The notes under the pieces: generated by a model
What the model saw: the letters and a program-made list of their open reading frames with translations, nothing else
Database searches by the model: none
What the model was told of the DNA's origin: nothing
Part shown: one piece after another, positions 19,200 through 28,165 of the stretch
Position numbering within the stretch: position 1 is the first letter of the stretch
Layout: every line of letters starts with the position of its first letter
Assembly: GCF_020805785.1 (NCBI RefSeq)
Contig: NZ_JAJGZV010000002.1
Location: 1,054,001 to 1,118,000 of the forward strand
Origin: Flavobacterium chungbukense
GTDB taxonomy: Bacteria > Bacteroidota > Bacteroidia > Flavobacteriales > Flavobacteriaceae
Direction: 5' to 3'
DNA: 64,000 nucleotides
Program-made: the position numbers and the translations under genes

Positions 19200-20705
19200 A
19201 TGTCTTCTACTACAATTCTCATTTTTATCTTTGTTTATTTTGGTCTTTTACTATTTATTTCAAACGTAATCAGTAAAAAAGGACAAGACAATGATTCTTT
19301 TTTCAAAGCAAATAAAAACTCTAAATGGTATTTAGTTGCTTTTGGTATGATCGGAACCGCGCTTTCTGGCGTAACTTTTATCTCTGTTCCTGGTGAAGTT
19401 GGTTCGCCAAACGGAGAGCAATTCAAATATTTCCAATTCGTTTTAGGAAACGCAATTGGGTTTATTATTATTGCAAAAGTCCTGCTTCCACTCTATTACA
19501 GAATGAATCTGACTTCGATTTACAGTTATATCGAACAAAGAATGGGAATTAGAAGTTACAAAACAGCAGCTTCTATATTTTTAGTGAGCAGAACAATTAG
19601 CTCTGCTTTTAGATTGTATTTGGTTGTTATTGTTTTACAGCGATATGTTTTCAATGATTTTCATATCCCATTTCCGGTAACGGTACTTTTGGCTTTGGCG
19701 CTTATCTTTTTATACACTTTTAGAAGCGGTCTAAAAACCATTATTATTACCGATACTTTACAGACGTTTTTTTTAGTTAGTTCAGTGTTTATAACCATTT
19801 ATTTTGTTTGTGACAGTCTTAACCTGACTGTTCTTGAGTCGGTTTCAACCATTCAAAATAGTAATTATTCTAAAATATTTTTCTTCGATGATTTCTTTAC
19901 AAGCAAGTACCACTTTGTAAAACAAATTTTAGGAGGAATGTTTGTTACTATAGCAATGGTTGGGCTCGATCAAGATTTAATGCAAAAAAATCTCAGCTGT
20001 AAAAACATTGGCGAAGCACAAAAAAACATGTTCACTTTTACAGGAATTTTTGTTTTAATCAATATTATTTTCTTGAGTTTAGGCGCTTTATTGTACATCT
20101 ATGCTGCAAAAAATAATGTTCAAATTCCGCTGGATTTAGCGACAGGAAAACCAAGAACCGATTTACTTTTTCCAGAAATTGCTTTAAATCATTTGTCAAT
20201 TGTTCCAGCATTTGTTTTCCTTTTAGGAATTATTGCCGCCACTTTTGCCACAACCGATTCGGCTTTAACGGCTTTAACGACTTCTTTCTGCGTTGATTTT
20301 CTTGGAATGGATAAATCTGAAAATCTTGGCAATAGTAAAAATGTAAAAATTAGACATTGGGTGCATTTTGCCTTTTCAATCTTACTTTTTCTGGTAATTA
20401 TTGTTTTGAATTCCTTTAACGATGCTTCTGTTGTAGCTTTAATTTTTAGAGCTGCATCTTACACATATGGACCTTTATTAGGATTATACGCTTTCGGATT
20501 ATTGCAAAAATCAAGATTAGTAAACGACAAACTAATTCCGATTATCTGTATCATTTCTCCAATATTCACCTATTTCTTAAGCGAAAATTCAGCACAATTA
20601 TTCGGCTATACTTTTGATAACGAATTAATTATTATAAACGGATTATTTACCTATATCGGTATTTATTTCACCAGTAAACGCACAGAAGAAAAAATCTCTT
20701 TTTAA
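19200..20705 (+). CDS. Sodium:solute symporter (SSS family)
   Basis: 501 residues, almost entirely hydrophobic, with about 13 membrane segments starting at residue 4. The SSS core is recognisable in GMIGTALSGVTFISVPGEVG, LYYRMNLTSIYSYIEQRMG and LGIIAATFATTDSALTALTT. Family members import sugars, sialic acid or amino acids with sodium. Lying 23 bp after murQ and 52 bp before the nagZ fusion, it is the best candidate inner-membrane carrier for MurNAc or GlcNAc released by NamZ/NagZ. That substrate is inferred from context only. Confidence 0.9.
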   Translation: MSSTTILIFIFVYFGLLLFISNVISKKGQDNDSFFKANKNSKWYLVAFGMIGTALSGVTFISVPGEVGSPNGEQFKYFQFVLGNAIGFIIIAKVLLPLYYRMNLTSIYSYIEQRMGIRSYKTAASIFLVSRTISSAFRLYLVVIVLQRYVFNDFHIPFPVTVLLALALIFLYTFRSGLKTIIITDTLQTFFLVSSVFITIYFVCDSLNLTVLESVSTIQNSNYSKIFFFDDFFTSKYHFVKQILGGMFVTIAMVGLDQDLMQKNLSCKNIGEAQKNMFTFTGIFVLINIIFLSLGALLYIYAAKNNVQIPLDLATGKPRTDLLFPEIALNHLSIVPAFVFLLGIIAATFATTDSALTALTTSFCVDFLGMDKSENLGNSKNVKIRHWVHFAFSILLFLVIIVLNSFNDASVVALIFRAASYTYGPLLGLYAFGLLQKSRLVNDKLIPIICIISPIFTYFLSENSAQLFGYTFDNELIIINGLFTYIGIYFTSKRTEEKISF

Positions 20706-20757
20706 AAGCCAAAATAAAGCAATTCAGAATTGTATCTGAATACAAAAAAATGATTTC

Positions 20758-23757
20758 ATGAAAAATGCTATTATAAAAATAGGTCTCTTTGTAGCTGTTC
20801 TTTTTTTAATTGTCAATTGCGGCGTTTCAAAAAAGACTAAAACAGGAGTTGAAACAAATCAGCCTATTTCGACAGAAAACAAAGAAGTTTACATTGCTAA
20901 AAGCAAGTCCGAAAAAAAGCCTTTTGTTCCAGATTGTGATGCTGAAAATCGTTGGACAGACAGTATTTACAGCAAAATGACGCTGGACGAAAAACTAGGA
21001 CAATTATTTTTTGCAAATGCTTATTCTAATAAAGATTCTGTACATGTTAACAAAGTAAAAGAACTGGTTTCAAAATACAATATTGGCGGAATTATTTTCT
21101 TTCAGGGCGGACCTGTTCGTCAAGCGAAATTAACCAACATCTATCAGTCAAAAGCCAAAGTTCCTTTATTCATTGGACTTGATGCCGAATGGGGATTAAG
21201 TATGCGTTTAGACTCTACTTATGCTTATCCTTGGAACATGACTTTGGGTGCGATTCAGGATTTAAATCTTATTGAAAAAGTCGGAAGACAAATGGGAAGC
21301 GAATGCAAAAGAATGGGCATTCATTTCAACTTTGCTCCCGTTTTAGATATTAATACCAATCCGTTAAACCCAATTATTGGAAATCGTTCTTTTGGCGAAA
21401 GCAAAACAAATGTAGCCAATCGCGCTTCGGCCATTATGAAAGGCATTCAGAGCCAAGGCGTTTTATGTACAGGGAAACATTTTCCCGGACATGGTGATAC
21501 GGCAGTCGATTCACACAAAGCACTTCCAACCGTTTCTTTTACAAAAGAACATTTAGATGAAGTCGAAATATACCCTTATAAACAGCTTTTTGATGAAGGT
21601 CTGGCTTCTGTAATGGTTGCCCATCTTAATATTCCGAGTTTAGAACCCGGCGAAAACATTCCTTCTTCTGCTTCTTATAATGTTGTGACTGAATTACTGC
21701 AAAAACAATTAGGCTTCGAAGGCTTGATTTTTACAGATGGTTTAGGCATGAAAGGCGCTAGCAATTTTAAACCTGTTGGTGATTTAGAATTGGCTGTTTT
21801 ACAAGCAGGAAATGATATTTTTCTTTGTCCAGATGATGTTCCTGCAGCTTTAGAAAAATTAAAAATATTTTATGCAAATGGTCAAATTACAGAAGAACGT
21901 TTGGCACATTCGGTTAAAAAAATCCTGCATTATAAATTCAAAGCGGGATTAAATAAATACAAACCAGTTGATTTAAAAAATCTGCAAAAAAATCTAACAA
22001 GTCCTGATAAAGATGCACTTCAATATTCTTTATTCGAAAACGCTGCAACGGTTTTAAAAAACAAAAAAGACATTCTTCCGATCAAAAATTTGGATCAGAA
22101 AATTGCTTACGTAAAACTGGGAGAAGATGTAAACAGCGCATTTGTTTCTACTTTAAAAAAATATACTGAAATAACCGAGGTTTCAAACACTAATATTGAT
22201 TCTTTAAACAAAGAATTAAAGAAATACGATTTGGTTATTGTAAGTTATCACAAAGTGAATAAAGCTTGGGAAAAGCATGATTTCTCTTCAAATGAATTGT
22301 TTTTCCTGAATAAAATTGCCGAAAACAATAAAGTGATTTTAGATGTTTTTGCAAAACCTTATTCGCTGCTTTCTATCCAAAATTTTGATAACATTGAAGG
22401 ATTAATGGTTTCGTACCAAAATTCAACGATTTCTCAGATTGTTTCTGCCGAAATATTATTCGGAGCAAAAAGTGCGAAAGGAAAATTACCTGTTTCCATA
22501 AACGATCATTTCAAAGTAAATGACGGAATCGATACCGAAAAAATCGATCGCCTGGGTTTTGAAACTCCAGAAAGTGTCGGAATGAGTTCGGCAATTCTTT
22601 CTAAAATTGATGCGATTGCTCAAAAAGCAATTGACGGAAAAATGGCTCCCGGAATGCAAGTTTTAGTCGCAAGAAAAGGAAATGTCGTTTTTCAGAAATC
22701 ATACGGATATCAGACTTACGATAAAACTTTAAAAGTTACCAATACCGATTTATACGATGTTGCTTCGATTTCAAAAATGATTTCTACGCTTCCAAACGTA
22801 ATGCAGTTATACGATAAAAATAAAGTTGAATTAGAGACCAAATTGGGAACAATGCTTCCGTTGTTTGCTAAATCCAACAAAAAAGACATTTCGTTTAAAG
22901 ATCTATTAAATCATTATGCTGGATTAATTGCGTGGAGTCCGTTCTACAAATCGACACTAGACGCGAAAGGTTTTCCTTCTGATAAATACTATCGAAAAGT
23001 TGCAGAAAATAATTTCACAACTAAAGTAGCCGACAGTCTTTACATTCGAAATGATTATCATGACACGATCATGAAATTTATTGCCGACTCTCCTATTTCA
23101 CTAAAAAAAGAATACAAATACAGTGATTTTACTTTTATCATTTTAAAAGATTATCTAGAAAGAGCCACACATCAAAAACTGGAAGATTTAAGTCAGAATA
23201 ACTTTTTCAATTCGTTGGGAATGAATTATACCACTTATAATCCTTTAATGAAATTTGATAAAAAAGACATTGCTCCAACAGAAATTGATAATTATTTCAG
23301 ACACCAATTGATACAAGGATATGTTCATGATATGGCTACAGCAATGGAAGGTGGAGTTGCTGGACATGCAGGAATTTTTTCGAACGCTATGGACGTCGCC
23401 AAAATGATGCAATTGTTTCTTCAAAAAGGAAGTTATGGCGGTCAACGCTATTTTTCTGAAGCGACATTTGATACTTTTAACACCTGTTTTTACTGTGATC
23501 AAGGAGTTGAAAGAGGTTTAGGTTTCGACAAAAGATTAGGAAAAGATGGCCCTACTTGTCAATGTGCTTCAAAATCAAGCTTTGGTCATACCGGTTTTAC
23601 TGGAAACATGGCTTGGGTTGATCCAGAAAACGAAACGGTTTATGTGTTTTTATCGAATAGAACGTATCCTGAAGTTGGCGAAGAGGGAAATAAACTGGCG
23701 AAAGAAAAGATTCGTGAAGATATTCAGAAAATAATTTATGAATCTATAACGAAGTAA
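20758..23757 (+). CDS. Lipoprotein fusing NagZ-type GH3 to an AmiE-like serine hydrolase
   Basis: 999 residues. A lipobox ends at Cys21 (LFLIVNC). The GH3 NagZ domain (about 65-400) has the catalytic His-Asp dyad loop KHFPGHGDTAVDSH at 240-253 and nucleophile Asp327 in FTDGLGM. A GH3 C-terminal alpha/beta domain follows to about 600. The last 380 residues are a class C beta-lactamase-type hydrolase: S670-I-S-K673, YSD, and HTGFTGN near the end. In B. subtilis NagZ, AmiE (same superfamily) and NamZ are separate neighbouring genes. Here GlcNAc removal and probably MurNAc-peptide cleavage are joined in one envelope-anchored protein. A short cysteine-rich insert (TCFYCDQ and PTCQCASK) just before HTGFTG is unusual and could hold a disulfide or metal. 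Confidence 0.9.
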   Translation: MKNAIIKIGLFVAVLFLIVNCGVSKKTKTGVETNQPISTENKEVYIAKSKSEKKPFVPDCDAENRWTDSIYSKMTLDEKLGQLFFANAYSNKDSVHVNKVKELVSKYNIGGIIFFQGGPVRQAKLTNIYQSKAKVPLFIGLDAEWGLSMRLDSTYAYPWNMTLGAIQDLNLIEKVGRQMGSECKRMGIHFNFAPVLDINTNPLNPIIGNRSFGESKTNVANRASAIMKGIQSQGVLCTGKHFPGHGDTAVDSHKALPTVSFTKEHLDEVEIYPYKQLFDEGLASVMVAHLNIPSLEPGENIPSSASYNVVTELLQKQLGFEGLIFTDGLGMKGASNFKPVGDLELAVLQAGNDIFLCPDDVPAALEKLKIFYANGQITEERLAHSVKKILHYKFKAGLNKYKPVDLKNLQKNLTSPDKDALQYSLFENAATVLKNKKDILPIKNLDQKIAYVKLGEDVNSAFVSTLKKYTEITEVSNTNIDSLNKELKKYDLVIVSYHKVNKAWEKHDFSSNELFFLNKIAENNKVILDVFAKPYSLLSIQNFDNIEGLMVSYQNSTISQIVSAEILFGAKSAKGKLPVSINDHFKVNDGIDTEKIDRLGFETPESVGMSSAILSKIDAIAQKAIDGKMAPGMQVLVARKGNVVFQKSYGYQTYDKTLKVTNTDLYDVASISKMISTLPNVMQLYDKNKVELETKLGTMLPLFAKSNKKDISFKDLLNHYAGLIAWSPFYKSTLDAKGFPSDKYYRKVAENNFTTKVADSLYIRNDYHDTIMKFIADSPISLKKEYKYSDFTFIILKDYLERATHQKLEDLSQNNFFNSLGMNYTTYNPLMKFDKKDIAPTEIDNYFRHQLIQGYVHDMATAMEGGVAGHAGIFSNAMDVAKMMQLFLQKGSYGGQRYFSEATFDTFNTCFYCDQGVERGLGFDKRLGKDGPTCQCASKSSFGHTGFTGNMAWVDPENETVYVFLSNRTYPEVGEEGNKLAKEKIREDIQKIIYESITK

Positions 23758-23848
23758 AACGCCATTATCCATTTAATGAAACTATAAATAAAGTATTAAG
23801 CAAACAAATCGTAGCTTCGGAGAAGCTGCTGACTAAAAAAACTAATTT

Positions 23849-23928
23849 CTAACACATAGCGCTATGTTTGTTTAAGACAAGTGAAACGCCTTTTTTAAGA
23901 AATCTAAATCTATGTTTCTATGTGTTAG
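23849..23928. repeat. Intergenic inverted repeat
   Basis: Arms CTAACACATAG (23849-23859) and CTATGTGTTAG (23918-23928) are exact complements 58 bp apart, inside the 222-bp gap before anmK. A small AGCGCT palindrome follows the left arm. Another dispersed element or a regulatory structure; I see no gene here. Confidence 0.55.
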
Positions 23929-23979
23929 AATTAATTGCTCCCAACTGATTAACTTTAGCCGCATTTTAAAATAACTTTC

Positions 23980-25185
23980 ATGAACAAAAATATTGAAGCA
24001 CTTTATCAAATTGCTCAAAAAGAAACGAAACGCATAATTGGGCTAATGTCGGGAACTTCTCTCGACGGACTTGATATTGCCTTATGCGAAATTTCAGGAT
24101 CTGGCGTAAATACGAATGTAAAACTGGCTCAATTTGAAACGGTTAGTTATTCAGAAGAAATCAAAACAGAAATTCGTAAAGTTTTTGCTCAAAAAAATAT
24201 TGATTTTCAGCATTTGGCTTTGCTCAACGAATGGATTGGCTTGCTTCATGCCGGAATGATAAATGATACTTTAAAAAAATGGAATATTCCAGCATCAACA
24301 ATTGATTTAATTGCTTCTCATGGACAAACCGTTTTACATGCACCAAAATTTTTACATCAGCAGGAAAAATTTCCAAATGCTACTTTACAAATTGGAGACG
24401 GCGATCATATTGCGGTAAAAACAAGAGTTATCACTTTATCTGATTTCAGACAGAAACACGTTGCTGCGGGCGGTGAAGGTGCTCCTTTAGCAGTTTATGG
24501 CGATTATTTTTTATTTGGAAAAGAAGGCGAAAACAGAATCATGCTTAACATTGGGGGCATTGCCAATTTTACTTATCTGCCGGCCGCTTTAAAAACCGAA
24601 GAAACTTTTGTAACCGATACGGGAACAGGAAATACTTTGATTGATCTTTTTGTAAAGAAATATTTCTTCGATAAAAGTTACGACAAAGATGCTGAAATAG
24701 CCAAACAAGGAACTGTAAATCAGGTTTTATTGGAGAATCTGAAAGACAATGCTTTCTTCAAAAAAGGATTCCCAAAAACTATTGGACAGGAATTATTTAA
24801 TGCCGAATATGTAGAATTGGCTCTTTCCAAAAGCAATCTTACTGATATTTTAGCGCCCGATTTATTAGCTACTTTAACACGTTTTACTGCTGAAACTATT
24901 GCAGAAGCGATTCAATTTGCTATTGAAAACTCTTCTTATAAAATTGAAGATTTTAAAATCTATCTTTCTGGCGGAGGCGCAAATAATCCATTAATTGTAC
25001 AATGGCTAAAAGAATTATTGCCTTGTTCTTTCTTCAAAAGCAATGATTTAGGAATAAACAGCGATGCCAAAGAAGCGATTCTTTTTGCTGTTCTTGCCAA
25101 TGAAACCGTTGCTGGAGGCGATTTCAAATTCAATTCTGTAAAAATTCCATCAGTAACTATGGGCAAAATTTCATTTCCTGATTAA
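23980..25185 (+). CDS. anmK: Anhydro-N-acetylmuramic acid kinase AnmK
   Basis: 401 residues, cytoplasmic. The family signature GLMSGTSLDGLDIALCE is at 21-37. ASHGQTVLHAP, QIGDGDHIA, FRQKHVAAGGEGAPL, NIGGIANFTYL and TDTGTGNTLID follow, forming an ASKHA-type ATPase fold. AnmK opens 1,6-anhydroMurNAc and phosphorylates it to MurNAc-6-P, the MurQ substrate. Its presence says that at least some imported material is anhydro-ended, as made by lytic transglycosylases during wall turnover. It lies about 220 bp after the nagZ fusion and 46 bp before the acyltransferase gene. Confidence 0.95.
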   Translation: MNKNIEALYQIAQKETKRIIGLMSGTSLDGLDIALCEISGSGVNTNVKLAQFETVSYSEEIKTEIRKVFAQKNIDFQHLALLNEWIGLLHAGMINDTLKKWNIPASTIDLIASHGQTVLHAPKFLHQQEKFPNATLQIGDGDHIAVKTRVITLSDFRQKHVAAGGEGAPLAVYGDYFLFGKEGENRIMLNIGGIANFTYLPAALKTEETFVTDTGTGNTLIDLFVKKYFFDKSYDKDAEIAKQGTVNQVLLENLKDNAFFKKGFPKTIGQELFNAEYVELALSKSNLTDILAPDLLATLTRFTAETIAEAIQFAIENSSYKIEDFKIYLSGGGANNPLIVQWLKELLPCSFFKSNDLGINSDAKEAILFAVLANETVAGGDFKFNSVKIPSVTMGKISFPD

Positions 25186-25231
25186 TTTTTAAAACCAACA
25201 AAAGCCAATAAACTATTAATAACCAGAAACC

Positions 25232-26503
25232 ATGACAAAAGAACGTTTAACCTCATTGGACGTATTTAGAGGATTTACTATTTTTTTAATGACGATAGTT
25301 AACAATCCCGGAAGCTGGTCTTCTATTTACCCGCCATTAGAACATGCTGAATGGCACGGCTGCACCCCAACCGATTTAGTTTTCCCGTTTTTCGTTTTTA
25401 TAATGGGAACAGCTATTCCTTTTGCTATGCCAGTTAAACATCTTGATGGTGCTGTTTTTAATAAAATTTTAGTTCGATCGCTTCGCATTTTCTGTTTAGG
25501 CTTTTCTTTAGCTTTTTTCGGCAGAATACATTTATTTGGTCTGGAAGGATTTCCGCTTTTAGCAATAAGACTCGTTATTTTCTTTGGAATCGCCTATGCG
25601 CTTTTGGGAAATTTTAGTTTACAAGTCAAAACCTATCTTGTTTTCGGAATCTTAGCTGTGTTATTATTTTTAGCTTACAGTGGTTTAGAACACTTTGAAG
25701 ACACTAGAATTCCAGGGGTTTTACAGCGTATTGGTATTGTTTATTTCTTTACCTCACTATTATATTTAAAGACCAATTTAAAAACACAAATAATAACTGG
25801 AGTTTCAATTCTAGTTGGGTATTATCTCTTGATGGCTTTTGTTCCTGTTCCTGGAATTGGAGAAGCTAATTTTGAAAAAGGAACTAATCTAGCGGCATGG
25901 CTCGATAATTTACTTTTAAACGGGCATCTTTGGAGTGTTTCTAAAACTTGGGATCCAGAAGGAATTTTGAGTACTTTACCTGCTATCGCAACTGGAATCA
26001 CGGGAATGTTTATCGGACAAATTTTAAATTTATCTGTTACCAAAATTGAAATTGTAAAAAAACTGGCAATAGCAGGAATTGTTCTACTTATCTCTGGATT
26101 ACTTTGGAATATTGTTTTCCCGATTAACAAATCACTTTGGACAAGCTCTTATGTTTTGTATACTGGTGGTATTGCAACTTTATCTTTGACGTTTCTGTAT
26201 TATGTTATTGATGTGGCAAATTATAAAAAGTGGGCCAAATTGTTTTTAATCTGGGGCGTAAATCCAATGATTGTTTTTTACTTTTCTGGAATAATTCCAA
26301 GGGTAATGAGTTCAATAAAAATGCAAAATCCAGAAATTGTTGGTGAAGAAATTGGTTTTCAAGCATATGTGTATCAATATGGTATTGTTCCTGTTTTTGA
26401 AAATCCTTTGAATGCATCATTAGCTTATGCGCTGGCTTATGCTCTTTTCTGGTCAATTATCTTATGGATTTTATATAAAAGGAAACTGATATTCAAAGTT
26501 TAG
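25232..26503 (+). CDS. NagX-like membrane acyltransferase (DUF5009, HGSNAT family)
   Basis: 423 residues with about ten or eleven membrane helices. The N-terminal signature is TKERLTSLDVFRGFTIFLM, then EHAEWHGCTPTDLVFPFFVF, characteristic of COG4299 proteins related to human heparan-alpha-glucosaminide N-acetyltransferase. The bacterial member NagX is repeatedly encoded with GlcNAc and chitin catabolic genes. It may acetylate de-N-acetylated glucosamine residues across the inner membrane, or transport a sugar; the biochemical role is not settled. Position between anmK and a GHL10 gene supports an amino-sugar role. Confidence 0.85.
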   Translation: MTKERLTSLDVFRGFTIFLMTIVNNPGSWSSIYPPLEHAEWHGCTPTDLVFPFFVFIMGTAIPFAMPVKHLDGAVFNKILVRSLRIFCLGFSLAFFGRIHLFGLEGFPLLAIRLVIFFGIAYALLGNFSLQVKTYLVFGILAVLLFLAYSGLEHFEDTRIPGVLQRIGIVYFFTSLLYLKTNLKTQIITGVSILVGYYLLMAFVPVPGIGEANFEKGTNLAAWLDNLLLNGHLWSVSKTWDPEGILSTLPAIATGITGMFIGQILNLSVTKIEIVKKLAIAGIVLLISGLLWNIVFPINKSLWTSSYVLYTGGIATLSLTFLYYVIDVANYKKWAKLFLIWGVNPMIVFYFSGIIPRVMSSIKMQNPEIVGEEIGFQAYVYQYGIVPVFENPLNASLAYALAYALFWSIILWILYKRKLIFKV

Positions 26504-26566
26504 TATTTCAAAAAGAATGGTACTATTATTGCGAAATTTAAATTTCCTTTAATCATCTAAAAAAAC

Positions 26567-26574
26567 TATTTTTG
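26567..26574 (+). promoter_or_regulatory. Possible -7 promoter element before the second GHL10 gene
   Basis: TATTTTTG fits TAnnTTTG and lies 22 bp before the ATG at 26597. No clear -33 partner at the usual distance, so it is tentative. Confidence 0.35.
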
Positions 26575-26596
26575 GTTTTTGTTAAAAAACATTGAA

Positions 26597-28165
26597 ATGC
26601 ATAAAAATCAGTATTTAATATTCTCTTTTCTATTTATATTTTTCGCTTCGACGATTTCTGCTCAAGAAAAAACAATGCATCCTAAAAATGAATTTCGAGG
26701 TGTTTGGATCGCCACCGTGGTAAATATTGACTGGCCAAAAACAAGTATCGATAACGTAGAAAAAGAAAAAGCTGATTATCTTGAAATCCTAGAAGCTTAT
26801 AAAAAACTGAATTACAATGCCGTAATTGTACAGGTTCGAAGTGTAGGTGATGCTATTTATCCTTCTGAATTTGCACCTTGGTCTCGTTTTTTAACTGGAA
26901 AAGAAGGTTTGGCTCCAAATCCGTATTACGATGCGTTAGAATGGATGATAGAACAGGCACATAATCGCGGATTTGAATTCCACGCTTGGCTAAATCCTTA
27001 TCGCGCGACTTTCGATTTGAATAAAAATCTTTTAAGCCCTGGACACGATCTTTTTAAACACCCAGAATGGATGATTGAATATGGTGGAAAATATTATTAT
27101 GATCCAGCCTTACCAGAAGTTCAGGCACATTTAACAAAAGTGGTTAAAGAAGTCGTTGACAAATATGATATCGATGCCATTCATTTTGATGATTATTTTT
27201 ATCCGTATGCCGTTCCCGGTAAAGTATTTAACGACAACGCTTCTTACCAAAAATATGGTGCTGGTTTAAGCCGTGCCGATTGGCGTCGTGCCAATGTGAG
27301 CAATTTTGTACATACTATTTCAACAACTATAAAAGACAGCAAGCCTTGGGTTCAATTCGGAATTAGTCCATTTGGGGTTTGGCGAAATAAATCTCAGGAT
27401 CCGAGAGGTTCTGAAACGCAATCGACTTCAAATTATGATGATTTATATGCTGATCCTATGTTATGGATGGATCAAAAATGGATTGATTATATTCTGCCGC
27501 AATTGTATTGGAGCATGAACAATACAAGAGCATCTTATTCGAAATTGGTAAAATGGTGGTCTGAAAATTCTAACAATACAGCAGTTTATATTGGTCATGC
27601 TTCTTATAAAATTAGAGGCGACTCAGATAAAAGCTGGAATTTTGTGACTGAAATTCCAACACAGATTGATTTTGCAAGAAGTTTCAAAAATGTTTCCGGA
27701 AGTGCGTATTTCAGCTCAAAATGGTTCATGGGCAAAAACTTCGATGTCGTTCGTCATTTAGAAGAAAATCAATATAAATATCCTGCGCTTCCTGCGGCGG
27801 TTCCAAATTTACGACATGTAATTATCGATACTCCAAAAGTAATCGAATACAACAAAGACAGCATTCGTTATAATTTTACATTCAAAAGTCCGCTGAATAC
27901 CAAAGTTCGCTACATGGTTGTTTACGGAGGAGAGCATATTTCAAAAATCGATATTAACGATGCTACCAAAATTGTAGAAAAAATAGCGGTAAAAGAAGTT
28001 GATGGAAAAATTACTTTTTCAATTGCTGCAGGAAAACTGAATCTTTTCAAAGCCTGCGCCGTGACTTTTATTGATTATTATGCTAACGAAAGTACACCGA
28101 CTGCCATAGATCTAAAAAAACCATTTAAAAACTATATACCTGCACAACCTAATGAAAATAGATAA
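26597..28165 (+). CDS. Secreted GHL10-family glycoside hydrolase (DUF187, DigH-like), paralogue B
   Basis: 522 residues from the ATG at 26597. A TTG 18 bp upstream is possible, but the ATG gives the cleaner signal peptide (MHKNQYLIFSFLFIFF). Motifs match paralogue A at 5855-7336: RGVWIATVVNIDWP, HAWLNPYR, HFDDYFYPY, GISPFGVWRN, DYILPQLYWSM. A beta-sandwich tail follows from about residue 420. E. coli DigH of this family cuts peptide-free peptidoglycan glycans, which NamZ and NagZ could then finish. Its 3' end overlaps the MFS permease gene by 14 bp, coupling the two. Confidence 0.88.
   Translation: MHKNQYLIFSFLFIFFASTISAQEKTMHPKNEFRGVWIATVVNIDWPKTSIDNVEKEKADYLEILEAYKKLNYNAVIVQVRSVGDAIYPSEFAPWSRFLTGKEGLAPNPYYDALEWMIEQAHNRGFEFHAWLNPYRATFDLNKNLLSPGHDLFKHPEWMIEYGGKYYYDPALPEVQAHLTKVVKEVVDKYDIDAIHFDDYFYPYAVPGKVFNDNASYQKYGAGLSRADWRRANVSNFVHTISTTIKDSKPWVQFGISPFGVWRNKSQDPRGSETQSTSNYDDLYADPMLWMDQKWIDYILPQLYWSMNNTRASYSKLVKWWSENSNNTAVYIGHASYKIRGDSDKSWNFVTEIPTQIDFARSFKNVSGSAYFSSKWFMGKNFDVVRHLEENQYKYPALPAAVPNLRHVIIDTPKVIEYNKDSIRYNFTFKSPLNTKVRYMVVYGGEHISKIDINDATKIVEKIAVKEVDGKITFSIAAGKLNLFKACAVTFIDYYANESTPTAIDLKKPFKNYIPAQPNENR

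Noticed and set aside
26579..26596. TTG start for the second GHL10 gene
   Set aside because: The ATG at 26597 gives a cleaner signal peptide and a better distance from the -7 element.
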